DNA of 64,000 nucleotides from an uncultured Verrucomicrobiota bacterium (GTDB taxonomy: Bacteria > Verrucomicrobiota > Kiritimatiellia > CAIVKH01): positions 1 to 64,000 of the forward strand of contig CALMYG010000043.1 of the NCBI GenBank assembly GCA_937873455.1, written 5' to 3'. Positions within the stretch are counted from its first letter, which is position 1. Every line of letters starts with the position of its first letter. The notes beneath the pieces were generated by a model. It was given only the letters and a program-made list of their open reading frames with translations. It was not told where the DNA came from and did no database searches. Below are positions 27,184-35,960 of this stretch, piece after piece. Position numbers and translations under genes: made by a program.

Positions 27184-28071
27184 TCATGCCCGGGGGTGAT
27201 AACGCTGATGCACGGATTTTAGCCGAGCGCTGTCGACGTGCGTATAGATTTGTGTGGTGGCAATGTCGGCGTGGCCGAGCATTTCTTGAATGACGCGCAA
27301 GGGCGCCTGGTTGGCCAATAAATGGCTGGCGAAGGAATGGCGCAGGGTATGCGGGGAAATATCCCGGTCTACGCCGGCGAACCGGGCGTAGCGCTTGACG
27401 CGCGCCCACATGGTTTTCCGGCTTAATGGTTGGTCCCGGCGCGAAATAAAAAGATGGCGTTGCCGCGGATCGCGATTCCAACCCGGACGCACTTCGCTGA
27501 GATAGCGGTTGACGTACATCTCGGCGGATTGGCCGAAGGGAACGACCCGTTCTTTCCTGCCTTTGCCCATGCACTTTAAATAGCGTGCGTCGGGGAACAG
27601 GTCATCCAGCGTTAACCCGACCAATTCGCTGATCCGGAGCCCCGAGCCGTATAACAGCTCCAGCATGGCTCGGTCGCGAAGGCCTTGCGGCTTGGTAAGA
27701 TCGGGAGCTTTCAACAGCCGTTCCACTTCGGCGACGCTGAGCGTTTCCGGTAAAATTTTCCATAAGCGGGGGGCATCCATGGCCTCGGTGATGTTGGCGG
27801 CAAGCAACCCTTCCTGTTCGAGATAACGGAAAAACATGCGAATCGCAACCAAACGGCGGGCCAGCGTGGTCGGCGCCCGGTTTTTTTCCCGCAGTTCGAG
27901 CAGGTAATCCATGATGTGCCGGCGGGTGACATCATTCAAGGTGGTCAGCTTGCGCCGGTGCAGCCAGCCGAGGAAGTCGCCGAGGTCCGTTTGGTATGAA
28001 CTCCTGGTGTTCGGGCGCAATCCTTTTTCCAACGCGATGTAGTCGAGAAAAGATTCCAGCAGGTGATTCAT
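27184..28071 (-). CDS. xerD: Site-specific tyrosine recombinase XerD
   Basis: A 295-residue recombinase of the XerC/XerD family that resolves chromosome dimers at dif. The N-terminal SAM-like domain (LESFLDYIALEKGLRPNTRSSYQTDLGDF) is followed by a catalytic domain with Arg in GSGLRISELVGL, HTLRHSFASHLL, LGHADIATTQIY and the nucleophilic Tyr in IYTHVD. It resembles XerD more than XerC in the HTLRHSFASHLL and IYTHV motifs. It is a housekeeping enzyme unrelated to the element integrase and forms an operon with rnc. Confidence 0.92.
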   Translation of the reverse strand: MNHLLESFLDYIALEKGLRPNTRSSYQTDLGDFLGWLHRRKLTTLNDVTRRHIMDYLLELREKNRAPTTLARRLVAIRMFFRYLEQEGLLAANITEAMDAPRLWKILPETLSVAEVERLLKAPDLTKPQGLRDRAMLELLYGSGLRISELVGLTLDDLFPDARYLKCMGKGRKERVVPFGQSAEMYVNRYLSEVRPGWNRDPRQRHLFISRRDQPLSRKTMWARVKRYARFAGVDRDISPHTLRHSFASHLLANQAPLRVIQEMLGHADIATTQIYTHVDSARLKSVHQRYHPRA

Positions 28072-28077
28072 TCCGGA

Positions 28078-28974
28078 TCAGCCATGCAGGCGCCGGCCGG
28101 TGAGCAAATGGAAAACTTCGAGATACTTTTCCCGGGTTTTTTCAATCACCTCCGGGGGCAGGGCGGGGGCGGGAGGTTGTTTATTCCAAGGCAATCCCTC
28201 CAGGTAATCCCGCACAAATTGCTTGTCAAAGGATGTGGGGGAGTCGCCGGGTAAGTACCGGGCAACTGGCCAGTAGCGGGAACTGTCCGGAGTAAGCGCT
28301 TCATCGATCCAGATGATCGTGCCGCGGTCATCAAGGCCGAATTCGAATTTCGTGTCGGCCAGGATAATGCCGCGTCGCGCGGCGTGCACCATCGCTTCGC
28401 CGTAGAGCCGGAGGGTTAAATCACGAAGGTCGATGGCTTCCCGTTTTCCGATGCGATCGCAGAGTTGGGCGAAGGTGATATTTTCATCATGACCGCTTTC
28501 CGCCTTGGTGGATGGCGTGAAAATTGGTTCATCGAGACGTTCGGCCAACCGGTATCCGGGTCGTAACGGGATGCCGCAAACCTCGCCGGTGGCGGTATAT
28601 TCTTTCCATCCGGAACCGATCAAATGCCCCCGGGCCACACATTCCACGGGAAAAACCTTGGTTTTTTTCACCAACATGGACCGGTCTTTTAGTACATCCC
28701 GGTAGGCGGCGAACGAAGCAGGAAAGTCATCAACGTTCACGCTCACCACGTGGTGCGGGGTCAGGTGTTGAAGTTTTTGAAACCACCATGCCGACAACGA
28801 ATTGAGGACGCGTCCCTTGTCGGGTATGCCGGTGGGCAATACGCAGTCAAAAGCGGAAATGCGATCCGTGGCGACCAGGAGGTAATGTTCGCCGGCATCA
28901 TAGACTTCGCGAACTTTTCCGGATCGTACCGGTGAAAGGTTCGGGAAATCGAGGCGGGTCAACGCTTCGCTCAT
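28078..28974 (-). CDS. purC: Phosphoribosylaminoimidazole-succinocarboxamide synthase
   Basis: SAICAR synthase, the ATP-dependent ligation of aspartate to CAIR in purine synthesis. It has about 298 residues from MSEALTRLDF. The N-terminal SGKVREVYDAG ATP-binding motif, ATDRISAFDCVLP, RGHLIGSGWKEY and the C-terminal ADTKFEFGLD...DEALTPDSSRYW motifs are all present. This is the longer, yeast-type form. The frame continues upstream to 29016, but that part overlaps the lipoprotein gene. The chosen ATG lies seven bases after that gene's stop. Confidence 0.96.
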   Translation of the reverse strand: MSEALTRLDFPNLSPVRSGKVREVYDAGEHYLLVATDRISAFDCVLPTGIPDKGRVLNSLSAWWFQKLQHLTPHHVVSVNVDDFPASFAAYRDVLKDRSMLVKKTKVFPVECVARGHLIGSGWKEYTATGEVCGIPLRPGYRLAERLDEPIFTPSTKAESGHDENITFAQLCDRIGKREAIDLRDLTLRLYGEAMVHAARRGIILADTKFEFGLDDRGTIIWIDEALTPDSSRYWPVARYLPGDSPTSFDKQFVRDYLEGLPWNKQPPAPALPPEVIEKTREKYLEVFHLLTGRRLHG

Positions 28975-28981
28975 GGCACGG

Positions 28982-29311
28982 TTACCGACAAGGAACGGGA
29001 AGAGCCGCGCGGGCATCCGGTGCGCCCGGTGTGTCGTTTACGTCAAACCCGGCTTCCGCGATGATGAATTCGATGTTTTTCAGGGCCAACTTCAAGCCGT
29101 TGAAGGTCACAGTAACCGTACCGGCGGTAAAGTCACCGCGAACGTCTTCCACGCCTTCAGCGCCGCGAAGCCTGCCCGATAAAAAGTTAAGACATTCCTG
29201 CGCCTGCATCTGCGGAACGTTAAACGTTACGACGCGCTGGTCGTTGCGGAAACAACCGGTAAAAACCAGCATAAATATAAGGGGAAACACTATTTTTAAC
29301 ATATTTTTCAT
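28982..29311 (-). CDS. HMA-like small lipoprotein
   Basis: A 109-residue protein with a hydrophobic leader ending in the lipobox FTGC (Cys20). The mature part has the beta-alpha-beta-beta-alpha-beta pattern of a heavy-metal-associated domain (VVTFNVPQMQAQECLNFLSGRLRGAEGVEDVRGDFTAGTVTVTF...) but lacks the CxxC metal site. It may therefore use the fold for protein contacts rather than metal transfer. It lies directly upstream of purC, with a gap of seven bases. Confidence 0.72.
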   Translation of the reverse strand: MKNMLKIVFPLIFMLVFTGCFRNDQRVVTFNVPQMQAQECLNFLSGRLRGAEGVEDVRGDFTAGTVTVTFNGLKLALKNIEFIIAEAGFDVNDTPGAPDARAALPVPCR

Positions 29312-29439
29312 TTAACCACTTGCATTAGGATTTTGTTTAAGTACATTGAAGGTAGTTAATCGGTTTGATGCCGTCAATTGTATCGAGTGATCGAAATAAA
29401 GTTGAACATCGGCGTTAATCGGTTGTCTATTTTAATCTG

Positions 29440-29505
29440 AAGAGCGTGGTTGCGTTTATCCCTATGGGGTTCCTCACCCCGACCTCCTTGGCGCGCCACG
29501 CTCTT
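29440..29505 (+). terminator. Long-stem hairpin with U-rich tail
   Basis: AAGAGCGTGG (29440-29449) pairs with CCACGCTCTT (29496-29505). The enclosed sequence can form a second stem (GGGG...CCCC). CTCTTTTTATT follows on the plus strand, yet both neighbouring genes run leftward. It may be a small structured RNA read rightward or a bidirectional barrier. Confidence 0.55.
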
Positions 29506-29511
29506 CTCTTT

Positions 29512-31518
29512 TTATTCATGTGGCTTGCCGACAAAGGTTAAGGCTATTTCCAAGGCCCGTTGCGCTCGGGCCGCCAGTACCGGGTGCGTTTGACTGAAGC
29601 CATCGATCACCCGCCCAAACGTTTCAACCGCATCCTGGTGCCGTCCGGCGTAAAATTGACTGACACCTAAATTGTATAACGGAATTGGATCGAAATCATG
29701 CCGGTTGGCGACAAAAGCGAATTCGTCGATGGCCCGGTCATAAGCCCTTTGCTTGAAAAACACCCGGCCTTTAATCGCGCGTAGAATCGGAGAATCGGCA
29801 TGGCCTCGTTTTTCCAGCTCTTCCAGCTTCTCAAGCGCCGTGGTGTAATCACCGGCTGCGTAGAAGTGAAGCATCATGCCGATACGCGTTTCAAAAACAC
29901 TTCTTGGCAAGGTGCGCCGACATTGGAGCAGCAGGACGCCGGAAGTGAATAACAGCAGGAGCGCCGCAATACCGACGGCAAGGGTTTTCCTGCGCTGATT
30001 TAACCACTGCACAAAAGACGCTCCGGCAACCGTGGCGGAACCCGGGATGGTCGTGTCGCCTTCTAATATACCCTGATTCAACCCCACCGCGGCGGCCAGG
30101 GATACGAGCGATCCTGGCGCAGGACTCCCCGCGCCAAACAAGGCGTTTCGCCGCTCCCGCCAGGCGCGAACGGCTTCATCCCGTAACCACGAACGCCATT
30201 CCGCCTCCGCATTCGGCGCTACTTCGGGCAAACGATTCGCAATCAACGTCATCCATATCCAGCGATCCGCGTTCAAATAGGCCGGGTCATCGTGACAGCG
30301 CATCCGAAGTGCGCGCAGCTCCTGGAGCCAATCGTCGGTTTTTAGCAACCGGGCGGAGCTTTCATCCACCAGCAACCACCATGCCCCTTCCCGAAAAGGA
30401 ATGCGTTCTTCCAAATTATGTGCACGAATCTTTTCCCGGATGCCCCGTGAATTTTGTTCGATCTGCCGACCTCCAATGTGCAGGATTTCGCCCCACGCGC
30501 GCCATTCCTGCCTCACCAGGATCCGAAACCGTTGATCATCTTCCTGGTTGGAGGCACGTTGAGGCGCCTGATCCAATAAGGCCTCGAAATAACGGGATAA
30601 CGCGGGAGCGGCCTGGGTTAATTCTACGGGCCAGCGCCCGGTTTGCCGGTAGTTGGATACAAAAAGCTGCAGGAGAATGGGGAAGCGTGCGGCATCATGT
30701 CGTAAAGGCTGCACATCGCCGTGGGCCGAGGGCAAATTCCCGTTTTGATCAATCAACTCGATGATGTTTTCCAGCAGACCTTGAGCAAGTTCCGGCTCCC
30801 GGGGGCGAAGCATCAGCGAAACCAGTCCGATCATCGCCAGATCCCATGCCGGTTCTTGCCGGTCGCCCGCCAGCCAGGGAAACGGAATTTTCGGGCAGGC
30901 CGGCCGCAAGCGGCTTTTCAGGAATTCATAGGCCTCGGCATGGATGTCGGCGGTTTCACCGCTACCCCCAACCGTAATCTTACGGTCGCGCAGCAATTGA
31001 TCCATGTGATCGTGCGCGCTCCAGGCGAGATGCGTTCGCGCTTTTTGTACCAGCAGGTCGATATCTCCGGTACCTGATGTAATCGCCATCCGGTTGGGAA
31101 TGATCGACCAATCCACCACCATGATCACATGGTAGGGCGCCGAGCTGACCACAAAGGCGGGAGGGTGCTGGCGTTCCACGATTTCGCCATCGGCGGCGAA
31201 CGAGAGGGCCGTTTCGTCCGCCTCCATCAGCAGGGTGGTGCCGTCGATTTGAACAAAAGAAAAATTGGCCGATCCGTCTTCACGATCGGTACTGACCCGA
31301 AGACCATGGGCGCTGAGCGAGAGCCGGTACGGAGTGGCCAGCGATAAAACGACTTCAGCGCGAATCCCGTGGATTTCAATCTGGAGCGTCAGAGGCGTGG
31401 AATGCAACGAGACGTGAAGCGGCGTGGATGTTTCCCGGAATAAATGCTCGGAAGGCGCCGTCAGCGTCCAGCCGGGCGCCCAAGCCGATTCACAGGTTTG
31501 CTTGGATGGATCAGTCAT
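29512..31518 (-). CDS. Membrane protein with C-terminal TPR repeats
   Basis: About 668 residues from MTDPSKQTC; the frame is open to a TTG at 31560 with another ATG at 31545, and no start has a clear ribosome-binding site. The N-terminal third is beta-rich. A middle segment (PFPWLAGDRQEPAWDLAMIGLVSLMLRP...LIDQNGNLPSAHG) resembles an alpha/alpha-barrel glycosidase fold. One transmembrane helix (LAVGIAALLLLFTSGVLLL) lies near residue 550, followed by three or more TPR units. It is divergent from the SH3b gene. No function can be assigned; an envelope protein with carbohydrate-related ancestry is one possibility. Confidence 0.75.
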   Translation of the reverse strand: MTDPSKQTCESAWAPGWTLTAPSEHLFRETSTPLHVSLHSTPLTLQIEIHGIRAEVVLSLATPYRLSLSAHGLRVSTDREDGSANFSFVQIDGTTLLMEADETALSFAADGEIVERQHPPAFVVSSAPYHVIMVVDWSIIPNRMAITSGTGDIDLLVQKARTHLAWSAHDHMDQLLRDRKITVGGSGETADIHAEAYEFLKSRLRPACPKIPFPWLAGDRQEPAWDLAMIGLVSLMLRPREPELAQGLLENIIELIDQNGNLPSAHGDVQPLRHDAARFPILLQLFVSNYRQTGRWPVELTQAAPALSRYFEALLDQAPQRASNQEDDQRFRILVRQEWRAWGEILHIGGRQIEQNSRGIREKIRAHNLEERIPFREGAWWLLVDESSARLLKTDDWLQELRALRMRCHDDPAYLNADRWIWMTLIANRLPEVAPNAEAEWRSWLRDEAVRAWRERRNALFGAGSPAPGSLVSLAAAVGLNQGILEGDTTIPGSATVAGASFVQWLNQRRKTLAVGIAALLLLFTSGVLLLQCRRTLPRSVFETRIGMMLHFYAAGDYTTALEKLEELEKRGHADSPILRAIKGRVFFKQRAYDRAIDEFAFVANRHDFDPIPLYNLGVSQFYAGRHQDAVETFGRVIDGFSQTHPVLAARAQRALEIALTFVGKPHE

Positions 31519-31596
31519 GGCGCATTTTTTTATTCTTTTTTCCATCAGACGGATAGTCAATAATGTAACAGGCAGATATTTAATGAAAGGATTTCC

Positions 31597-32514
31597 GTGA
31601 ACATAAGGTATGCCTTGTGGGGACTATGCATCGGGTGGCTGGCGGTATGGAGTGCTGAGGCGGATACGCAGATTCTTGCCCGGGTTAACGCGGACCGGGT
31701 CAACCTGCGGGCTCGTCCCGACCAGCAATCGGAGACCGTCAGTCAAGTCGGGATCGGTGATGCGCTGGCGGTGCGATCGATCCAGGACGCCTGGATCGAA
31801 ATCGTGCCTCCCGAATCGGTAGATTTCTGGGTTCACCGCGAATTTATTGTCGATGATATTGTCGTGGTAAACCGCCTGAATGTGCGTTCCGGTGCAGGAA
31901 TCAATTACAACGTGGTCGGATCGTACAGCCGCGGTGAAACCATTAAACGGCGAGGCAGTTTCGGTGAATGGCTGAAGGTGTCTGCTCCGTCGGATGCTTC
32001 GTTGTGGGTCAGCCGCGATTTGGTTGAGTTGATCTATCCGCCGGTTCCCGCGCCGGCGCCGGAAGCCGCGCCGCCCGTCCCGCCGCCCGCCATGGAGGGG
32101 GTCGCTGCGTCCTCCCTCGCTCCGCCACCTCCGGAGTCGGCGCTGGCGCCGGACGAAGCCGAAGAACCGGCGCCGGCATTCGTCTTCGATGTGCCGGCTG
32201 AACCGGTCCGGCCCTCCATACCGCCACCAAGCGATTTGCGGCTGATTCCCCTCGATGGCCAGGGGCGCGAGGTGCAGCGTGAAGGGCTGCTGAAACGCTC
32301 ACCGACGTTGTTGTTTAACGCGCCCGGATCCCATCGGTTGGTCAAGCGTGAAGGAAATAAACTTATCACTACGGCCTATCTTCGTGGCAATGCCGCGCAG
32401 CTCAATGCGCTGATTGATCGCCACTTGTTGATCCGCGGTCGGGAATACTGGGTCGAGGACGTGAAAGCCCCGGTGATTGTGATCGAGACGATCGAAAAGC
32501 GGACCTTTTTCTAA
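31597..32514 (+). CDS. Exported protein with two SH3b domains
   Basis: A 305-residue protein starting at GTG with AAAGGA upstream. It has a signal peptide (about 1-23), two bacterial SH3 domains (about 28-85 with VNLRARPD, and 90-147 with LNVRSGAGINYNVVG), a Pro/Ala/Glu-rich linker (about 148-215), and a C-terminal beta domain (about 218-305, LLIRGREYWVEDV...). SH3b pairs typically bind cell-wall peptides, so a periplasmic or envelope role is likely. It converges with tadA, the stop codons overlapping. Confidence 0.82.
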   Translation: MNIRYALWGLCIGWLAVWSAEADTQILARVNADRVNLRARPDQQSETVSQVGIGDALAVRSIQDAWIEIVPPESVDFWVHREFIVDDIVVVNRLNVRSGAGINYNVVGSYSRGETIKRRGSFGEWLKVSAPSDASLWVSRDLVELIYPPVPAPAPEAAPPVPPPAMEGVAASSLAPPPPESALAPDEAEEPAPAFVFDVPAEPVRPSIPPPSDLRLIPLDGQGREVQREGLLKRSPTLLFNAPGSHRLVKREGNKLITTAYLRGNAAQLNALIDRHLLIRGREYWVEDVKAPVIVIETIEKRTFF

Positions 32515-33035
32515 TCCGCCGGCTGTATGCCTGAATCTGACGGCTCGACGAGATTACGGCGGCTTCGAAAAAAATCCTGGATGATGGAACGGCATTCGTC
32601 TTCCAACACCCCGGTGATGATATCAACGCGATGGTTCAGGGTATCGCTTTGCAGTATGTTGAAACGGGAAACCGCGCCGCCCCGCAGGGGGTCGGAGAGG
32701 CCCCACACCACCTGGGAAATCCGGGACAGGACTATCGCCCCCGCGCACATGGGGCACGGCTCCTTGGTCACGTACAACACGCAATTGGTTAGTCGCCAGT
32801 CACCGACCGCCGACGCGGCCTGGGTCAATGCGATCATTTCCGCATGCGCGGTGGCGTCCTTGAGCAGTTCCACTTGGTTGTAAGCCTGGGCGATCACGTG
32901 CCCGTCGCGTACGATAACCGCACCGACCGGCACTTCGCCGGACGCCGCGGCACGTTCGGCTAACCGCAAGGCTTTGCGCATATACCAGCGGTGCGGGTGA
33001 AGCAAATCGCTGTCTTCCGAAAGGTTATCGTTCAT
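32511..33035 (-). CDS. tadA: tRNA-specific adenosine deaminase
   Basis: A 174-residue zinc deaminase that converts A34 to inosine in tRNA-Arg(ACG). The zinc site is HAEM (His and catalytic Glu) and PCPMCAGA (two Cys). The chosen start is MNDNLSEDSDLLHPHRWYM; the frame remains open upstream to 33374, but that stretch is dispersed-repeat DNA and the opposite-strand lipA promoter. The C-terminus (EDECRSIIQDFFRSRR) matches the family. Confidence 0.93.
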   Translation of the reverse strand: MNDNLSEDSDLLHPHRWYMRKALRLAERAAASGEVPVGAVIVRDGHVIAQAYNQVELLKDATAHAEMIALTQAASAVGDWRLTNCVLYVTKEPCPMCAGAIVLSRISQVVWGLSDPLRGGAVSRFNILQSDTLNHRVDIITGVLEDECRSIIQDFFRSRRNLVEPSDSGIQPAD

Positions 33036-33108
33036 GGCCGGCAGGGTGGCAGAAAGCTCCGGCGCGGGCAAGCGCGATGGCGATTTCGTTGCGCGTGCCC
33101 GGAGGGCG

Positions 33109-33157
33109 GGGCGCATCCCGGATTCTTTGACTGATGCCATTTCGGTCATCATCCATA
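33109..33157. repeat. Dispersed intergenic repeat, copy A
   Basis: GGGCGCATCCCGGATTC followed by TTTGACTGATGC and a CATCCAT end. It aligns over about 48 bases, with a few substitutions and one gap, to 42583-42631, also intergenic. No coding function. Confidence 0.7.
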
Positions 33158-33211
33158 CTTCAGGATAATAAAGGGAGTGTGCAACGACTGGCGGCTTCCA
33201 TAAGCAAGTGG

Positions 33212-33239
33212 TTGACAAGCCGGGTTCCCGACCTAGATT
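33212..33239 (+). promoter_or_regulatory. Promoter of lipA
   Basis: TTGACA (33212-33217), a 16-base spacer and TAGATT (33234-33239), six bases before the lipA ATG. The expected transcription start coincides with the A of ATG, so the mRNA would be leaderless. Confidence 0.6.
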
Positions 33240-33245
33240 GGTGGG

Positions 33246-34145
33246 ATGCCAAGAATACCGGAATGGATACGTCTGAAGTGGAAAGTCGATAGCGATTTCG
33301 CCAAGGTGCATAACCTGGTTGGCGGGCTGGGCCTGCATACCGTCTGCCAGAGCGCGAAATGTCCCAACATTCATGAATGCTGGGGCGCCGGCACCGCCAC
33401 CATCATGTTGCTCGGCAATTTATGCACCCGGAACTGCAAGTTCTGTTCGGTACCGCATGGACGGCCGTTGGCGGTGGATACCGGGGAGCCCCGGCGGGTG
33501 GCCGATGCGGCGCGCGGCATGAAGCTCAATCATATCGTACTCACCAGCGTCAACCGCGATGATCTTCCGGATGGCGGCGCCGCTATTTTTGCGGAAACCA
33601 TCGTACGGTTGCGCGAAGCGATTCCCGGCTTGAAAGTCGAAGTGCTGACCCCGGACTTTGAAGGCAATGAGTCGGCCATGCGCACGGTCTTCGAAGCGTG
33701 GCCCGATGTCTTCAGTCACAATATCGAAACCGTGGAGCGCCTCCAGGCGGTGATCCGTCCCCAGGCGTCCTACGGCCGCTCCCTTTCCGTGCTTCGCGCC
33801 GCCTCGGAATGGCGGCCGAAAATGGCGATCAAGAGCGGGATCATGCTGGGAATGGGCGAAACTTCCGACGAGGTCGAGCAGGCCATGCGGGATCTGTTTG
33901 AGGCCGGATGCCGCATTCTGACTCTTGGGCAATACCTTCAGCCGACCCGCCATAACCGGCCGGTCGACCGCTACGTCATGCCCAGGGAATTTGACGCCTA
34001 TGCCGCCACCGCCCGCCAAATCGGATTCGCGGGTGTGGCTTCCGGCCCGATGGTCCGGTCGTCTTACAAAGCGGAGGAATTGCTGCAAAGCGCCCTGGAG
34101 CAGGATCCGGAACTGTATGCGGCGCGTTCATCCGCTGTCGCCTGA
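33246..34145 (+). CDS. lipA: Lipoyl synthase
   Basis: A 299-residue radical-SAM enzyme that inserts two sulfurs into octanoyl-carrier domains. It shows the auxiliary iron-sulfur cluster motif CQSAKCPNIHECW (C-x4-C-x5-C) and the radical-SAM motif CTRNCKFC, followed by VLTSVNRDDLPDGGA, SHNIETV, KSGIMLGMGE and QYLQPTRHNRPV, and the C-terminal GPMVRSSYKAEE with its serine ligand. Length is normal. The gene is followed by a glycosyltransferase after 13 bases. No lipB is visible in this window. Confidence 0.96.
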   Translation: MPRIPEWIRLKWKVDSDFAKVHNLVGGLGLHTVCQSAKCPNIHECWGAGTATIMLLGNLCTRNCKFCSVPHGRPLAVDTGEPRRVADAARGMKLNHIVLTSVNRDDLPDGGAAIFAETIVRLREAIPGLKVEVLTPDFEGNESAMRTVFEAWPDVFSHNIETVERLQAVIRPQASYGRSLSVLRAASEWRPKMAIKSGIMLGMGETSDEVEQAMRDLFEAGCRILTLGQYLQPTRHNRPVDRYVMPREFDAYAATARQIGFAGVASGPMVRSSYKAEELLQSALEQDPELYAARSSAVA

Positions 34146-34158
34146 CCACCCGAATCCC

Positions 34159-34854
34159 ATGCCTGCTTCCGCACCATCGGCTTGCGTGATTATTCCCGCC
34201 TTCAACGAAGCGGCGGCGATCGACGGGGTGGTGCGCGAGGCGTTGACGGTGACCCCGGACGTCTTGGTGGTCGATGACGGTTCAATCGACGAAACCGGTC
34301 GCCTGGCCGCCGAAGCCGGAGCGCAGGTGCAGCGTCTTGAAGCCAACCTCGGCAAAGGCGCGGCCCTTTTGCATGGTTTTGTATGGGCGCGCGAACGTGG
34401 GTGTGAAGTCGTGGTCACGCTCGATGCCGACGGCCAACACGACGCGCGGGAAATCGCGCGGTTCATCGACACCTACCGGAGAACCCGGATCCCGGTTCTC
34501 ATCGGTAATCGCCTGTGGGATCCGGCGCGTATGCCGCCCATACGGCGCTGGACCAATCAATTTATGAGCCGGCTGTTGAGCCGGATGATGGGCCGTTACC
34601 TGCCGGACACCCAATGCGGTTTTCGTTTGTATCGTACCGATATTCTTGCTTACGCCCCGGTGCAATCGCGCCGCTTCGCCATGGAATCCGAGATTCTTCT
34701 CCAATTGGCCCTTCGGGGTTTTCGCATGGATTCCGTGCGCATTCCTACGTGGTACCGGGGGGAAACCAGCAGCATTCATCCCATCCTCGACACCGTGCGA
34801 TTCATCCTCATGCTGTTGCGCTTCCAACACGAACGGCGCATGCGCCGGGCATGA
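34159..34854 (+). CDS. Family-2 glycosyltransferase
   Basis: About 231 residues from MPASAPSAC. It has a GT-A fold: VIIPAFNEAAAIDGVV, VVDDGSIDETG, NLGKGAALLHG, and VTLDADGQHD (DxD metal site). Then come GNRLWDP and DTQCGFRLYRTD, as in dolichol-phosphate-mannose-synthase-like enzymes that use a polyprenyl phosphate acceptor. There is no C-terminal membrane pair, so it is probably cytoplasmic or peripheral. It probably transfers a sugar to a lipid carrier; the exact donor is unknown. Confidence 0.88.
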   Translation: MPASAPSACVIIPAFNEAAAIDGVVREALTVTPDVLVVDDGSIDETGRLAAEAGAQVQRLEANLGKGAALLHGFVWARERGCEVVVTLDADGQHDAREIARFIDTYRRTRIPVLIGNRLWDPARMPPIRRWTNQFMSRLLSRMMGRYLPDTQCGFRLYRTDILAYAPVQSRRFAMESEILLQLALRGFRMDSVRIPTWYRGETSSIHPILDTVRFILMLLRFQHERRMRRA

Positions 34855-34891
34855 GGAGCCAAACGATCGGGATCACGAGCCGGGCGGGTAT

Positions 34892-35218
34892 TTATTTCCC
34901 CTGTTTTTTCCACTCGTCAATGACGGTTCCTTTCCACAGCGCCACCCCGAATTCGTAGGCCGCCCGTCCAATCATGTGCGCGGCGACCGGCGCGGTGGCC
35001 AGGAAAAACACGATAATCAAGAGGGCCGGAGCGACCACTTTCATATCTTGGAAATAAAATGCGGCGGCTAACACGATGCTGCTCACGCCGACGGTTCCCA
35101 CTTTGGTGGCGGCATGCATGCGGGTGAACAAATCCGGCATGCGAACCACGCCCACGGCGGACAACAACATGAAGACGCTGCCGATTAACAACAGGATGGC
35201 GGTGATCGCTTCGCTCAT
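34892..35218 (-). CDS. mrpG: Mrp cation/proton antiporter subunit G
   Basis: 108 residues, three transmembrane helices. The MrpG signature VRMPDLFTRMHAATKVGTVGV is present. It is the last gene of the leftward mrpABCDEFG operon and overlaps mrpF by four bases. MrpG is a small core subunit required for assembly of the antiporter. Confidence 0.93.
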   Translation of the reverse strand: MSEAITAILLLIGSVFMLLSAVGVVRMPDLFTRMHAATKVGTVGVSSIVLAAAFYFQDMKVVAPALLIIVFFLATAPVAAHMIGRAAYEFGVALWKGTVIDEWKKQGK

Positions 35219-35490
35219 TGCGGCGCCCCCCGGCGAATGAACAAGGCCAACGCGACGGTGCCGATAAACGCAATCAGGGCCAGCGCAATGCCCGCGGTGA
35301 GGTAAACATAGTCGCCGCTGCGAATGGAATGAATGGTCAACATGCCGACCACCACCGAGGCGATCAAATCCAGCGCCACAATCCGGTCGGGCAGTGAGGG
35401 TCCCCGCAACACACGATAAAAGGCCAGCACAAGCGCCACGGCCAGAATGACCATGCTGATTTGCGCCACGCGGTCGAGCCAGGATGTCAT
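35215..35490 (-). CDS. mrpF: Mrp cation/proton antiporter subunit F
   Basis: 91 residues, three transmembrane helices, with FYRVLRGPSLPDRIVALDLIA, the family motif carrying the conserved Asp. It overlaps mrpE by four bases. Its homologues are also found in Mbh hydrogenases. Confidence 0.93.
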   Translation of the reverse strand: MTSWLDRVAQISMVILAVALVLAFYRVLRGPSLPDRIVALDLIASVVVGMLTIHSIRSGDYVYLTAGIALALIAFIGTVALALFIRRGAPQ

Positions 35491-35960
35491 CGCATTACCT
35501 CCAGCAGTTGTTTCTCGAGCCCTTCCTTGATTTCCCGCCGCAACGCGTCCGGGTCGTGAACAAACATGGCATGAATGTAGAGCGTGCGACGATCCTCGGA
35601 AACATCCAGACTAAGCGTTCCCGGCGTCAAGGTGATCACATTGGCCAACAAGGCAATTTCCGCGTCGGTTTTGGCGTCCAGCGGAATCGCCACCACGCCC
35701 GGGCGCATGTAGTAGGTCGGGGTGATCACGTCGTACGCTACGCGCGCGCTCGAGACCACCATTTCCTTGAGAAAGAGCACGACGAAGCGGATCACTTGTC
35801 CGACCTTCAGGAAATACGACGACTTTTCCCGGGCGCCGAAAAGAAGGCCCAGAATGACGTAGCCAAGCACAAAGCCGGCGAACAGGTTACCCAGGCTGAT
35901 TTCGCCGGTCAGCAAGGCCCACAAAAAGGCTAGAACCAGGTTGTAGAAAAAGGGTTTCAT
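35487..35960 (-). CDS. mrpE: Mrp cation/proton antiporter subunit E
   Basis: 157 residues. N-terminal helices ([25 protein letters not shown]) precede a cytoplasmic domain with the family motif [26 protein letters not shown]. MrpE is needed for antiport but is not itself a channel subunit. It overlaps mrpD by four bases. Confidence 0.93.
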   Translation of the reverse strand: MKPFFYNLVLAFLWALLTGEISLGNLFAGFVLGYVILGLLFGAREKSSYFLKVGQVIRFVVLFLKEMVVSSARVAYDVITPTYYMRPGVVAIPLDAKTDAEIALLANVITLTPGTLSLDVSEDRRTLYIHAMFVHDPDALRREIKEGLEKQLLEVMR

